Positions 31,308 to 40,668 of a stretch of 64,000 nucleotides of DNA are shown here, in pieces. The stretch comes from an uncultured Anaeroplasmataceae bacterium (GTDB taxonomy: Bacteria; Bacillota_I; Bacilli_A; Acholeplasmatales; Anaeroplasmataceae). Numbering within the stretch: position 1 is the stretch's first letter; each line of letters opens with the position of its first letter. The stretch spans positions 554,927 through 618,926 of the forward strand of contig CAJTXR010000001.1 of NCBI GenBank assembly GCA_910584005.1, read 5' to 3'. A model generated the notes under the pieces. The model had not been told where the DNA came from. It was given only the letters and a program-made list of their open reading frames with translations, and did no database searches. Position numbers and translations under genes: made by a program.

Positions 31308-31925
31308 CTATTGTATAATATCTTTAATTTTCGCGGCTAAAACTTCAATTGCTACATCGTGCTTTGTATCATTTGGAATAATTATATCTGCAAATCGTTT
31401 TGTAGGAGCAATATATTCATCATACATTGGCTTAACTGTACTTAAATACTGAAGAATTACACTATTCATATCTCTTCCTCGTTCATTAATATCCCTTTTC
31501 AATCTTCTGATAAAACGGATATCTGGGTCAGATTCAACATAAATTAAAATATTACTAATATCTCGAATTCTTTTATCATATAATGCCAAAATTCCTTCTA
31601 AAATAATAACTTTGCTTGGATGAATTTCATTCGCTTCTAATTTTTTTCTTGTATGTTCCTTAAAATCATAAACAGGAGAATAGATTGTATTCCCAGACAA
31701 AAGGTTTTTTAAATCATCAAACAATAAATCCATATCAAAAGAATTTGGATGATCATAATTTGTTTTTTTACGCTCTTCTATTGTCATTTGATCCTGAGAT
31801 TTATAATAATTATCCTGACAAATTACCATTACATCCTTAGAATCAAAATGGTCCATAATTTCATGAACAACTGTCGTTTTTCCACTTGCTGTACCTCCAG
31901 CAATTGTAATTAAAATTGGTTTCAT
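31308..31925 (-). CDS. udk: Uridine kinase
   Basis: A 205-residue kinase that phosphorylates uridine and cytidine in pyrimidine salvage. Walker A is TIAGGTASGKTTV, YDHPNSFDMDLL binds the nucleoside, and RRLKRDINERGRDMNSVILQYL is the conserved lid. The length is normal. It is a single gene between the cinA-type gene and the S-4TM-like gene, all on the minus strand. Confidence 0.95.
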   Translation of the reverse strand: MKPILITIAGGTASGKTTVVHEIMDHFDSKDVMVICQDNYYKSQDQMTIEERKKTNYDHPNSFDMDLLFDDLKNLLSGNTIYSPVYDFKEHTRKKLEANEIHPSKVIILEGILALYDKRIRDISNILIYVESDPDIRFIRRLKRDINERGRDMNSVILQYLSTVKPMYDEYIAPTKRFADIIIPNDTKHDVAIEVLAAKIKDIIQ

Positions 31926-31996
31926 ATTTAGCCTCTTTTCTTACTTCAATCTATTCTATCATACATTTAAACTTTTTTCGACATAAAAAGAAAAAA

Positions 31997-32015
31997 TCTA
32001 AAGATTTTCTTTAGA
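31997..32015 (-). terminator. Terminator overlapping the cinA-type stop
   Basis: TCTAAAG pairs with CTTTAGA around ATTTT, and TTTTTTCTTTTT follows on the minus strand. The TAA stop of the CinA-type gene lies within the stem. Confidence 0.75.
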
Positions 32016-32487
32016 CCCTTCCTTGCAATTTTTCAATTAAAAAATCAAGCACAAAATCAACAGATGCTAAACGTACATCCATTCGTCCCACGTTCCCAAA
32101 ATATTTGGTTACGCTGTAAAGTTCTCCTTGAATGTAAAATCCAAAACAGACCATACCAATCGGCTTTGTTGGTGTTGCTCCTGTAGGACCCGCAATTCCA
32201 GATATTCCTACTCCAATTTGAGCATTTGCTTTTTTTGCACAACCTAAAGCCATTTCTCTTGCAACCGCTTCACTGACAACACCATAAGTTTCTATCGTGC
32301 TTTCTAATACATCAACAAGCTGAACCTTTGCTTCATTCGCATAAGTAACAAAAGACATATCGATTACTTGAGAAGCTGCCGGAACATCAACAATTGTGGA
32401 AGCTAGCATTCCCCCTGTACAACTTTCGGCACAAGATATTTTATAGTTTTTTTGAATTAAGAGTTCCACTAATTCTTTATTTTTCAT
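32011..32487 (-). CDS. CinA C-terminal domain protein (nicotinamide-nucleotide amidase, PncC-like)
   Basis: A 158-residue stand-alone form of the CinA C-terminal domain, which deamidates nicotinamide mononucleotide. KISCAESCTGGMLASTIVDVPAAS and GVGISGIAGPTGATPTKPIG are the family signatures. The N-terminal molybdopterin-like domain of full CinA is absent. An open frame begins at a GTG at 32496, but the ATG at 32487 with AGGTGAT upstream is preferred. It may feed the NAD pool used by the Sir2 enzyme, but the genes are not linked. Confidence 0.93.
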   Translation of the reverse strand: MKNKELVELLIQKNYKISCAESCTGGMLASTIVDVPAASQVIDMSFVTYANEAKVQLVDVLESTIETYGVVSEAVAREMALGCAKKANAQIGVGISGIAGPTGATPTKPIGMVCFGFYIQGELYSVTKYFGNVGRMDVRLASVDFVLDFLIEKLQGRV

Positions 32488-32534
32488 CAAAATCACCTAC
32501 ACTAATAGTTTAACACATTTTCCGAAAAATAAAA

Positions 32535-32565
32535 GAAAAAAGACATGAAACCATGCCTTTTCTTT
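32535..32565 (-). terminator. Terminator of the dehydrogenase gene
   Basis: CATG pairs with CATG around AAAC, extended by AAAAAG with CTTTT across one mismatch. TTTTTTCTTTT follows on the minus strand. Confidence 0.6.
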
Positions 32566-32566
32566 C

Positions 32567-33595
32567 TTATTCTAAATAAAATGATAATGGATAAGTCAAA
32601 TACTTTATTTCTTCTAAATTATCACATGTAATAAATCCAGGTTCTGCTAATAACAGGCTAGGAATACGGTTGACGATTGTAGCACAAGTATGTTCAACTG
32701 TTGCCGGCTTTTCAACCTTAAATTTAACATTTGGTTCACCCGTAATTTCCCAATCGCACATATCGCCATCATTTGGACCATATACCTTACCAATCGTTTC
32801 TTCTTCAATTGTGATTCCTTGATAAGTTTCTACAGTCACTACCGCTGACATACCAATACAATTTCCTGCAGGGATTGTTTTTCCTAAGGTTGAACTATAT
32901 AAAGGCTCATCTATGCAATAAGGAACATTCTTTTGGGAAATAGACCGAATCGTTAAGCCCAGTTTTGAAACAATAGCCTCCGTTGCATTCCATGCATAAG
33001 ATGGCACAACCTCTTTTGGATGAGCTAAAGTTTTTTCAAACTCTTCTTTTGTTAGTCCACATCCATGTGCTTGAGCTAAGGCTAAGCCATAATCTTCAAC
33101 ATTGTAACTATAAGCTCCCTTAATTTTTTGAATATGATGCGTTCCCCCACATACCATACCAACCATATTAATCCAGAAAATATCCTGCATGCCAGATCCT
33201 GTAATGCTACATCCATTTTGTTTGGCAAGTAGATCTAATTCATTTGTTAGTTTCGCTGCCGTAGTCCAAGGGTAAATTGCTTCTTCACAAGTCGTAATGA
33301 CATGAATTCCTCTACTTAAACATTTTTTACATGCATCATAAATATCAGATACAAAACTAAAAAGTGTAATAATTGCTACATCTGCATCACAGGAATCTAA
33401 AACAGCATCTGCATCAGATGAAATGAGTGTTCCTGTTTGAATTCCTAATTCTGCATATTCTCCAACATCCTTCCCTACAATATCTGGATGGATATCAATT
33501 GCACCTACAATCTCTGCACCCTTTTCGTGTAAATATCGTAAGATATATTTAGACATCTTACCACAACCATATTGTACTACTCTTATTCTTCTCAT
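32567..33595 (-). CDS. 2,4-diaminopentanoate dehydrogenase-like enzyme
   Basis: A 342-residue NAD(P)-dependent dehydrogenase related to dihydrodipicolinate reductase. The Rossmann motif VVQYGCGKMSKYILRYL is near the start, then ITTCEEAIYPW and GSGMQDIFW. The closest family I recall is 2,4-diaminopentanoate dehydrogenase (Ord), the last amine-oxidising step of clostridial ornithine fermentation. None of the other ornithine genes (oraS/oraE, ortA/ortB, racemase) is nearby. The substrate is therefore uncertain; another amino-acid reductase or amine dehydrogenase is possible. GGAGG precedes the ATG. It appears to be a single-gene unit. Confidence 0.72.
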   Translation of the reverse strand: MRRIRVVQYGCGKMSKYILRYLHEKGAEIVGAIDIHPDIVGKDVGEYAELGIQTGTLISSDADAVLDSCDADVAIITLFSFVSDIYDACKKCLSRGIHVITTCEEAIYPWTTAAKLTNELDLLAKQNGCSITGSGMQDIFWINMVGMVCGGTHHIQKIKGAYSYNVEDYGLALAQAHGCGLTKEEFEKTLAHPKEVVPSYAWNATEAIVSKLGLTIRSISQKNVPYCIDEPLYSSTLGKTIPAGNCIGMSAVVTVETYQGITIEEETIGKVYGPNDGDMCDWEITGEPNVKFKVEKPATVEHTCATIVNRIPSLLLAEPGFITCDNLEEIKYLTYPLSFYLE

Positions 33596-33661
33596 ATATT
33601 CCTCCGTAAAAAAGATGTACTTCTACAATATAGTATATGGACAAGCAAAGAATTTTAGACC

Positions 33662-33693
33662 AAAAAAAGAAAAGTTTTACCTTTTCTTTTTTT
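33662..33693. terminator. Bidirectional terminator after the CBM20 gene
   Basis: AAAAAAAGAAAAG pairs with CTTTTCTTTTTTT around TTTTAC. It is weak in G-C pairs but long, and lies six bases past the CBM20 stop. Confidence 0.55.
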
Positions 33694-33698
33694 AATAC

Positions 33699-34013
33699 TT
33701 ATTTATTTTGAAATCTGGGAATTTCTAAAGAAACAACTAAGCCTTTATGTGGGGTTAAAATATGGTTTTCAACCTCTTCTTCATACCATCCTTTTTCTAC
33801 AGAGTCCCACGTTTTATCTGCCAATACCTTAAATTCAATTAATTGACCTTCAGGAAGCAACTTAGCTACATGAAAAATATTTTGATCGGCTAAGTATTCT
33901 AACTTCACTGCCTGTTCTGGATTCCAATTTCCCAAAGCTGGACAAGACCCCAAAATGTAAACCTCTTTACTGGCTACTGTTGCCACATTGATTTCAACTT
34001 TTATATTTGCCAT
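33699..34013 (-). CDS. Stand-alone CBM20 (starch-binding) domain protein
   Basis: A 104-residue protein made of a single carbohydrate-binding module. YILGSCPALGNWNPEQAVKLEY and FHVAKLLPEGQLIEFKVLADKTWDSVEKGW match the CBM20 beta-sandwich (GS.peLGnW...Av.L ... iEyKf ... W), with the tryptophans of the sugar-binding site kept. There is no signal peptide and no enzyme domain, so it acts inside the cell, perhaps on glycogen or malto-oligosaccharides. Most CBM20 domains are attached to secreted amylases. GGAGG precedes the ATG. It follows the ABC exporter genes by 68 bases. Confidence 0.82.
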   Translation of the reverse strand: MANIKVEINVATVASKEVYILGSCPALGNWNPEQAVKLEYLADQNIFHVAKLLPEGQLIEFKVLADKTWDSVEKGWYEEEVENHILTPHKGLVVSLEIPRFQNK

Positions 34014-34081
34014 AGTTTCTTTATCCTCCTAACCTTATTTTTATTATACTCCCAATGGATATGGATTTCAATTCCTTATCC

Positions 34082-35911
34082 TTACTCTAATTCTAATTTC
34101 CCTGTGTATAGTTGATAGTATATTCCTCTTTGTTTTAACAACTCCTCATGGTTTCCTCTTTCCATAATTTCCCCATGATCTAAAACAAGAATCACATCCG
34201 AATTTCTAACTGTAGATAGCCGATGGGCAATCACAAAAACCGTTCTTCCCCTCATTAAATTATCCATACCATCTTGGACCAAACGTTCCGTTCTAGTATC
34301 AATTGAGGAGGTTGCCTCATCTAAAATTAAAACTGGAGTATCTGCAATCGCAGCCCTAGCAATACTTAATAACTGGCATTGACCCTGACTTAAATTTCCT
34401 CCATCTGCAGTCACTATCGTATCATACCCATTTGGAAGTCGTTTAATAAAACCATCCGCATTGGCTAGTCTTGCCGCTTTATATACCTCTTCATCTGTAG
34501 CTGTAAGTCTGCCATAACGAATGTTTTCCTTAATGGTTCCCGTAAACAAATGGGTATCCTGTAAAACAATCGCTAAAGAATGTCTTAAATCTTTTTTTAA
34601 AATTTGCTTTATGTCAATCCCATCATATAAAATGGTTCCCGAATCAATTTCATAAAACCGATTAATCAAATTTGTAATGGTGGTTTTTCCCGCACCTGTT
34701 GCCCCAACAAAAGCAATTTTTTGTCCTGGAGTTGCATATAAATTTAATTCTTTTAATATTTTCTTATTCTTATGATAGGAGAAATCTACATCACAAAACC
34801 GTACATCCCCTTGTAAAACAGTTAGGGATTGATCCTCATATTGCCAAAACCACTGGGCGTTTTCACCCTCATTTTTTTTAATTAGTTTAACATTTCCTTG
34901 ATCTATTTCCACTTTTTCTTCCATAAGCGAAAATAAGCGTTCTGCTCCCGCAAGACCATTTAAGAGTAAATTGGATTGTTGAGTGAATTGATTAATTGGC
35001 ATGGCAGCCTGTCGTACAAAAACCAAATAAGAGGCAATGCCTCCTAAAGTAAAGGAAATAAATGGAAAATATCCTAATGCGATTAACCCACCTATTATCG
35101 CTACGATTGCATAATTGATATATGAAATAGAAACAACCATTGGAATCATCGACATCGTATACTTCAAAGCCTGATACCCTGCCTTTTTTAATTGTTCATT
35201 TTCTTTTTGAAAATTGTTTATATTTTCCTGTTCATGATTAAAAACTTGAACTACTTTTTGACCAGAAATCATTTCCTCCACAAATCCATTCACATTTCCT
35301 AACACTTGTTGTTGTCTAGCAAATGCTCTTTTTGATTTTTTAGAAGCATAAAAAATATATGTAAACATCAATAAATAAAATAAAACACAGATGATGGATA
35401 AGAACCAATTTAAAATAAAAATTAATAGAATTAATCCTATAATTTGAATAAAATTAGAAATCAGCATTGCGAAAGCATTGTTAAGGGCATCACTTAAAGT
35501 ATCAATATCATTCGTATAATGACTCATAATCTGCCCATGCGTACGTCCATCAAAATAAGATAAAGGTAATTGTTCCATGTGAGAAAACATATCTCTTCTC
35601 ATTTCATAAATTATTTTTTGTGATAAATGAATCATAATTTGTGAGTATCCCAAAGTAGATAAAACACTAATACCATAAATACTTGCTTCAAGCAAAACTG
35701 CTTGCCATAATTTAGAGTAAGCTGGATCCTTTGTATAAGTATCAATAATCGGTTTAAACATATAAGTACCTAGTAAGTTTGCACTTGCGGATAAACTAAC
35801 CAATAGAACCACCAAAAACAGTAACACCTTATGTCGTCCCATATAAGACAATAAATTTCGTATTGTTTTTTTCAAATGATCTGGCCGTTTTACAGAAACA
35901 ACAGGTGGCAT
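34082..35911 (-). CDS. ABC exporter half-transporter, canonical ATPase partner
   Basis: A 609-residue type-I exporter with six membrane helices (residues about 30-320) and a nucleotide-binding domain. Walker A is GATGAGKTT, the signature is LSQGQCQLLSIARA, and Walker B is LILDEATSSID with the catalytic Glu present. The H-loop is IAHRLSTVRNSD. An insertion of about 25 residues precedes the ATPase domain. It overlaps the upstream half-transporter by one base (TAATG), so the two make a heterodimer like BmrC/BmrD. Likely substrates are drugs, lipids or peptides; sequence does not decide. Confidence 0.94.
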   Translation of the reverse strand: MPPVVSVKRPDHLKKTIRNLLSYMGRHKVLLFLVVLLVSLSASANLLGTYMFKPIIDTYTKDPAYSKLWQAVLLEASIYGISVLSTLGYSQIMIHLSQKIIYEMRRDMFSHMEQLPLSYFDGRTHGQIMSHYTNDIDTLSDALNNAFAMLISNFIQIIGLILLIFILNWFLSIICVLFYLLMFTYIFYASKKSKRAFARQQQVLGNVNGFVEEMISGQKVVQVFNHEQENINNFQKENEQLKKAGYQALKYTMSMIPMVVSISYINYAIVAIIGGLIALGYFPFISFTLGGIASYLVFVRQAAMPINQFTQQSNLLLNGLAGAERLFSLMEEKVEIDQGNVKLIKKNEGENAQWFWQYEDQSLTVLQGDVRFCDVDFSYHKNKKILKELNLYATPGQKIAFVGATGAGKTTITNLINRFYEIDSGTILYDGIDIKQILKKDLRHSLAIVLQDTHLFTGTIKENIRYGRLTATDEEVYKAARLANADGFIKRLPNGYDTIVTADGGNLSQGQCQLLSIARAAIADTPVLILDEATSSIDTRTERLVQDGMDNLMRGRTVFVIAHRLSTVRNSDVILVLDHGEIMERGNHEELLKQRGIYYQLYTGKLELE

Positions 35912-37638
35912 TATAAAACACCTCCTAACTGCTGATGATAGAGTTCTTGATAAATTTCATTTCGTTTTAATAATTCATCATGAGTGCCAATATCTTGAAT
36001 TTTTCCCTCATCTAAAATCACAATCCGATCCGCATTCATCACAGAAGTAATTCTTTGAGCAATGATTAGATTTGTTGTGTCCTTTAATGAGCGAATCGCA
36101 CTTGTAATTTTTCTTTCTGTTTCCATATCACAAGCGGATGTAGAATCATCAAAAATAATTACTTTCGGCTTTTTTAATAACGCACGAGCAATACAAAGTC
36201 TTTGCTTCTGCCCTCCAGAAACATTGACACCTCCTTGACCTAAATCATAAGAATATTGTCCAGGTAAATTCTTTATAAACTCATCCGCACAGGCCATTTG
36301 ACAGGCTTCCTTTATTTCTTCATCTGTAGCCTCTTTATTTCCCCATAATAAATTTTCTTTAATCGTCCCATGAAATAAAACATTTTTCTGTAAAACAATT
36401 GAGATTGCATCTCTTAAAGCGACAATGTCATATTCTTTTACATTAATTCCATTAAGAAGTACCTCTCCATTAGTAACATCGTACAACCTTAGAATTAAAG
36501 AAACCAAAGTAGATTTTGCAGAACCTGTTCCACCTAATATTCCAATACTCTCCCCTGAATGAATATGTAAATTGATTTGAGATAAAACATTTTCACCTGT
36601 TCCATTTTGGTATTTAAAACTCACATTTTTAAATTCAATTGTTCCAGCTTCAATTTTTGTAATCGCATTCTCTTTTGAAACAATATCGGTCTGCTCCTCT
36701 AGAACCTCTTTAATTCTTTTAGAAGATGCAAAGGAACGATTCATCAATAAAAAAACATTAGATATCATCATTAAAGAATTGACAACTTGTAAAATATAAG
36801 ATAAAAGTGCCGAAAGGCTCCCCACTTCTAATTCGTTATTATGAACTAAAATTGATCCAAAAGTTAAAATCAAAACCGTAATTGTATATAAAATGAATTG
36901 GAAGGAAGGCGTGTTTAATTGAGCGATGCGAAATGTTTTTTTCGTAGTCTGCATGACTTGTTCATTTGCTTGATTAAATTTGTTAATTTCATGTTCCTCT
37001 CTTACATAGGCTTTAACTGTCCGAATGGCTGTCACGTTTTCTCTTACCACGCGATTTAAATCATCTACATTTTCCTGTAGAATACTATATTTTGGAGCGG
37101 TATATCGGATAATTAAAAATAATATAATTCCTAAAATTGGAACTGCCCCTACAAATATCCAAGCCACTTTTGGTGCCATAAGAAAGGAAAGACCAACTCC
37201 CATAAAGAGCATTAATGGCGATCTACACAAAGGTCTTAATCCTCCAACAAGCGTGTTTTGTAAAATCATCACATCATTTGTCGTTCGAGTAACTAAGGAA
37301 GAAGTTCTAAAATGATCTAAATTAGAAAATGAGAAACTTTGGATTTTGGCAAATACCTCTTGTCTTAAATGATAAGAAAAATTGGTAACTAAGCGAGCAT
37401 TATATTTGGCATAAAAATGGCCTGTGAGTAAAGAAATCAATGCACAACCGATAATCAATCCCCCTGAAAGTAAGATTTGATTCATATCAGAATTCTTAAT
37501 TCCTTTATCAATTATATCCTTCATCAAAAAGGGGATAATTAATTCAAAAACAGTTTCAAATACAATTAAACCAATTGCCATAATTAAATCTTTTTTATAA
37601 TACTTTAAATATCTTAATATATACGCTAAATCTTTCAT
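35911..37638 (-). CDS. ABC exporter half-transporter, degenerate ATPase partner
   Basis: A 575-residue type-I exporter half with six membrane helices and an ATPase domain. Walker A is GGTGSAKST and the signature is VSGGQKQRLCIARAL. Walker B is VIIFDDSTSACD, in which Asp replaces the catalytic Glu. The H-loop His is replaced by Gln (IAQRITSV). Such a non-catalytic site is the rule in one half of heterodimeric exporters, so this is the partner of the next gene. An in-frame ATG at 37650 exists, but GGAGGGG five bases before the ATG at 37638 marks the start. Confidence 0.93.
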   Translation of the reverse strand: MKDLAYILRYLKYYKKDLIMAIGLIVFETVFELIIPFLMKDIIDKGIKNSDMNQILLSGGLIIGCALISLLTGHFYAKYNARLVTNFSYHLRQEVFAKIQSFSFSNLDHFRTSSLVTRTTNDVMILQNTLVGGLRPLCRSPLMLFMGVGLSFLMAPKVAWIFVGAVPILGIILFLIIRYTAPKYSILQENVDDLNRVVRENVTAIRTVKAYVREEHEINKFNQANEQVMQTTKKTFRIAQLNTPSFQFILYTITVLILTFGSILVHNNELEVGSLSALLSYILQVVNSLMMISNVFLLMNRSFASSKRIKEVLEEQTDIVSKENAITKIEAGTIEFKNVSFKYQNGTGENVLSQINLHIHSGESIGILGGTGSAKSTLVSLILRLYDVTNGEVLLNGINVKEYDIVALRDAISIVLQKNVLFHGTIKENLLWGNKEATDEEIKEACQMACADEFIKNLPGQYSYDLGQGGVNVSGGQKQRLCIARALLKKPKVIIFDDSTSACDMETERKITSAIRSLKDTTNLIIAQRITSVMNADRIVILDEGKIQDIGTHDELLKRNEIYQELYHQQLGGVL

Positions 37639-37730
37639 ATTCCCCTCCATCTATAAATTTCATACTTTTAAATTATATCATTTTTTCTCAAAAATGAAAA
37701 GGTTATGCTTCTTCTATTTTTATTTCTTTA

Positions 37731-37739
37731 TGATATAAT
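37731..37739 (+). promoter_or_regulatory. Extended -10 promoter of mutY
   Basis: TGATATAAT, a TG-n-TATAAT box, lies 22 bases before the mutY start. The -35 region is not consensus. Confidence 0.6.
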
Positions 37740-37761
37740 AAGAGTAAGAAAGGAGAAAAAA

Positions 37762-38784
37762 ATGAAAGAAATTGTTCCCCTATTACTCAACTGGTTTCCC
37801 GAACATAAACGAGATTTAGAATGGAGAAATACAACCTCTGCTTATTCTATCCTCATCAGTGAAATCATGTTACAACAGACTAGAGTAGAAACTGTACGAC
37901 CCTATTATCTTCGCTTCATCAAAGAACTACCTGATTTTAATGCTTTAGCATCTTGTGAAGATCAACGATTACTGAAATTATGGGAGGGATTAGGATATTA
38001 CTCTAGAGCCAGAAACTTAAAAAAATGTGCTCAACAAATTGTGAGCAAGTATCATTCAATCTTTCCTGCAAATTACGAAGATGCAATTGCTTTACCTGGA
38101 ATTGGAGCCTACACTTGTGGAGCGATCCTATCTAGAGCTTATCAAATGAAGTATGCAGCAGTGGATGGAAATGTATTACGCGTTTTAACTCGCTATCTAT
38201 GCTGTGATAAAGATATCCAAAAAGAATCAACAAAACTTTATTTCAAATCTGAAATTGAAAAAATCATGCCCGAACAAAGCGGAATGTTTAATGAAAGTCT
38301 TATGGAATTGGGAGCTACAATCTGTATGCCAAAAATCACAAAATGTGATGAATGCCCTTTAATGAAAACCTGTAAATCCTTTAAAAATCATAGTCAGTTG
38401 GCATATCCTGTAAGGACAGAAAAAAAAGAAAAGAAAATCTTTGAATATACCTGTCTATTTGTTACCAATGGAAAAAACTATATATTAATACCAAAAGATC
38501 AAAATGTGCTAAAGGGACTTCCTGCTCCTTTTCTTATTGATTCATTTATTACTTCAAATGAAGCAATAGAATATATCGAACAACAAGGATTCATGGTTAA
38601 AAACATTCTTCCCCTAAAGGATAATAAGCATATTTTTACGCATCAAATTTGGTATATGAAAAGTTATCTTATAAACGTTTTGGACATTCAAAATTTTCCT
38701 TCCTATTCTGTAAAACAACTACAAAAGGAAATCAGTATCCCAACCTGTTTTAAAAAAATAATGAAGGAGTTTATTGACCTTTAA
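37762..38784 (+). CDS. mutY: Adenine DNA glycosylase MutY
   Basis: A 340-residue repair enzyme that removes adenine mispaired with 8-oxoguanine. MLQQTRVETV binds the DNA, LPGIGAYTCGAIL is the helix-hairpin-helix, and VDGNVLRV carries the catalytic aspartate. The 4Fe-4S cluster cysteines are in CMPKITKCDECPLMKTC (C-x6-C-x2-C-x5-C). A NUDIX-like C-terminal domain follows, typical of MutY. The frame opens at 37705, but AAAGGAG before the ATG at 37762 marks the start. It faces the suf operon, which would supply its iron-sulfur cluster; they share a terminator, not a promoter. Confidence 0.96.
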   Translation: MKEIVPLLLNWFPEHKRDLEWRNTTSAYSILISEIMLQQTRVETVRPYYLRFIKELPDFNALASCEDQRLLKLWEGLGYYSRARNLKKCAQQIVSKYHSIFPANYEDAIALPGIGAYTCGAILSRAYQMKYAAVDGNVLRVLTRYLCCDKDIQKESTKLYFKSEIEKIMPEQSGMFNESLMELGATICMPKITKCDECPLMKTCKSFKNHSQLAYPVRTEKKEKKIFEYTCLFVTNGKNYILIPKDQNVLKGLPAPFLIDSFITSNEAIEYIEQQGFMVKNILPLKDNKHIFTHQIWYMKSYLINVLDIQNFPSYSVKQLQKEISIPTCFKKIMKEFIDL

Positions 38785-38789
38785 TCAAA

Positions 38790-38816
38790 AAAACTGTCTT
38801 TAAATAAGACAGTTTT
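38790..38816. terminator. Bidirectional terminator between mutY and sufB
   Basis: AAAACTGTCTT pairs perfectly with AAGACAGTTTT around TAAAT, with T-runs on both strands. It serves both convergent units. Confidence 0.88.
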
Positions 38817-38822
38817 TTTATT

Positions 38823-40226
38823 TTAGCCGATAGAATCCGTCATTTCAAGTTTAATTAAACGATTTAATTCAACTGCATATTCCATAGGAAGTTCTTTTGA
38901 AAAAGGCTCAATAAATCCCATGACAATCATTTCTGTCGCTTCTGCTTCGGTTAATCCTCTACTCATTAAATAAAAAAGTTGTTCTTCATTAACCTTAGAC
39001 ACAGTTGCCTCATGTTCAATAAACATATCACTATTTTTTCCTATATTTGTAGGAATCGTATCTGAAGTCGATATATTATCTAATATTAATGTATCACATT
39101 CAATATGAGCTCGTGCTCCCAAAGCCTTAGCTCCACAAGATGCTGTACCACGATAATTGACTTTACCGCCCCCACGACAAATCGATTTAGAAATAATTGT
39201 TGAACTAGAATGCTCCCCTAAATGAATCATCTTAGCTCCTGTATCCTGGATTTGATTTTCTGCTGCAAAAGCAATCGAAACAGTCGTTCCCTTACTATAT
39301 TTTCCCTTTAAAACACAAGCGGGATACTTCATATTTAATCCTGCCCCTACGTTTCCATCAATCCATTCCATATGTCCTTCATCATCCACAATTGCACGTT
39401 TCGTAACTAAGTTCACAATATTATTGGACCAATTTTGAACAGTGGAATATCTGCAATGTGCCCTTTTGCCTACAAAAATTTCTACAACAGCCGCATGCAA
39501 GCTATCCTTTGAATATTGAGGAGCTGTACACCCCTCAACATAATGGATATCTGCATCATCATCTACAATGATTAAAGTTCTTTCAAACTGTCCCATTCGT
39601 TCAGAATTAATTCTAAAATAGGATTGAACAGGCTTCTTTAGCTTTACCCCTTTTGGTACATATATAAAAGAACCACCGCTCCACACGGCTGAGTTTAAAG
39701 CCGCATATTTATTATCCGTATAAGGTATAAGTTTACCAAAATACTTTTGCATAAGATCTGCATGCTCTTTTAATGCAGTGTCTGTATCACAAAATATTAC
39801 ACCTAGTTCATCCAGTTCTTTTAAATTATTATGATAAACTACCTCAGATTCAAACTGCGTGGATGATCCTGCTAAATACTTTGCTTCCGCTTCTGGAATT
39901 CCTAATTTTTCAAAAGTATCTTTAATTTTATCTGGAACATCATCCCAACTCTTTTCCGTTTTTTCTGTTGATTTTATATAATATGTATATTCATTAAAAT
40001 CAATTCCAGATAAATCAGGCCCCCAACTAGGATTTTTCAATTTCAAAAAGGAATCATAAGACTTTAAACGAAAATCTTTCATCCAACTCGGTTCATGTTT
40101 TGCCTTTGAAATAAATTCAACAACCTGCCTGGATAAGCCTTTTCCACTCGTTAAAACAGCCTTCGTTTCCGTTTTAAACCCATACTTATAATCCCCGACA
40201 ATTTCCTCAACTTTTTCTTTATTCAT
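38823..40226 (-). CDS. sufB: Fe-S cluster assembly scaffold SufB
   Basis: A 467-residue component of the SufBCD scaffold that builds iron-sulfur clusters in the cytosol. The beta-helix core and conserved motifs are present: GGSFIYVPKGV, ERTLIIVDDDADIHYVEGCTAP, and IHLGEHSSSTIISKSI with the C-terminal SRGLTEAEATEMIVMGFIEPF. The length is normal. It overlaps sufU by eight bases and is the last gene of the operon. Confidence 0.97.
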   Translation of the reverse strand: MNKEKVEEIVGDYKYGFKTETKAVLTSGKGLSRQVVEFISKAKHEPSWMKDFRLKSYDSFLKLKNPSWGPDLSGIDFNEYTYYIKSTEKTEKSWDDVPDKIKDTFEKLGIPEAEAKYLAGSSTQFESEVVYHNNLKELDELGVIFCDTDTALKEHADLMQKYFGKLIPYTDNKYAALNSAVWSGGSFIYVPKGVKLKKPVQSYFRINSERMGQFERTLIIVDDDADIHYVEGCTAPQYSKDSLHAAVVEIFVGKRAHCRYSTVQNWSNNIVNLVTKRAIVDDEGHMEWIDGNVGAGLNMKYPACVLKGKYSKGTTVSIAFAAENQIQDTGAKMIHLGEHSSSTIISKSICRGGGKVNYRGTASCGAKALGARAHIECDTLILDNISTSDTIPTNIGKNSDMFIEHEATVSKVNEEQLFYLMSRGLTEAEATEMIVMGFIEPFSKELPMEYAVELNRLIKLEMTDSIG

Positions 40227-40656
40227 GATGTTCTACCTCATCAATCGCTTTTTCTACACATTTCCATGCGAGAGTCGCACATTTGATTCTTGCTGGAAAA
40301 TCGCGGACACCCTTATAGGCAATTGCCTCTTCTAGCTTGTCCTCATCAGGAAGTTCCTCACCCTTAACCATGGAATAAAAACTTTCAATCAAATCATGAG
40401 CCTCTTCAACTGTTTTCCCTTTTAAAAGTTCACTCATTACAGAAGCAGAGGATAGACAAATGGAACACCCCTTTCCATCCTGTCGAACATCAACGACCTT
40501 TCCATCCTCAACAATAATTTCTACTCTTAAATCATCTCCACAGCTTGGATTTGTCAAATGAACTAAATGATAGGGATCTGTATTTTTTAATCCTTTATTT
40601 TTCGGATTTTTATAATGATCCATAATCACAGTTCGATACAATGTATTTAAATCCAT
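40219..40656 (-). CDS. sufU: Zinc-dependent sulfurtransferase SufU
   Basis: A 145-residue SufU, the Gram-positive sulfur-transfer partner of SufS. Its three conserved cysteines are in NPSCGDDL, KGCSICLSSASVM and IKCATLAWKC, binding zinc with the Asp of GDDL. Unlike IscU, it has the 18-20 residue insertion typical of SufU. AGGAGGT precedes the ATG. It lies between sufS and sufB. Confidence 0.95.
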   Translation of the reverse strand: MDLNTLYRTVIMDHYKNPKNKGLKNTDPYHLVHLTNPSCGDDLRVEIIVEDGKVVDVRQDGKGCSICLSSASVMSELLKGKTVEEAHDLIESFYSMVKGEELPDEDKLEEAIAYKGVRDFPARIKCATLAWKCVEKAIDEVEHHE

Positions 40657-40668
40657 ATCTAGTACCTC

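Noticed and set aside
35911..37638. Degenerate Walker B of the ABC half-transporter as a defect
   Set aside because: One non-catalytic site is normal in heterodimeric exporters, and the partner gene overlapping it has an intact site.
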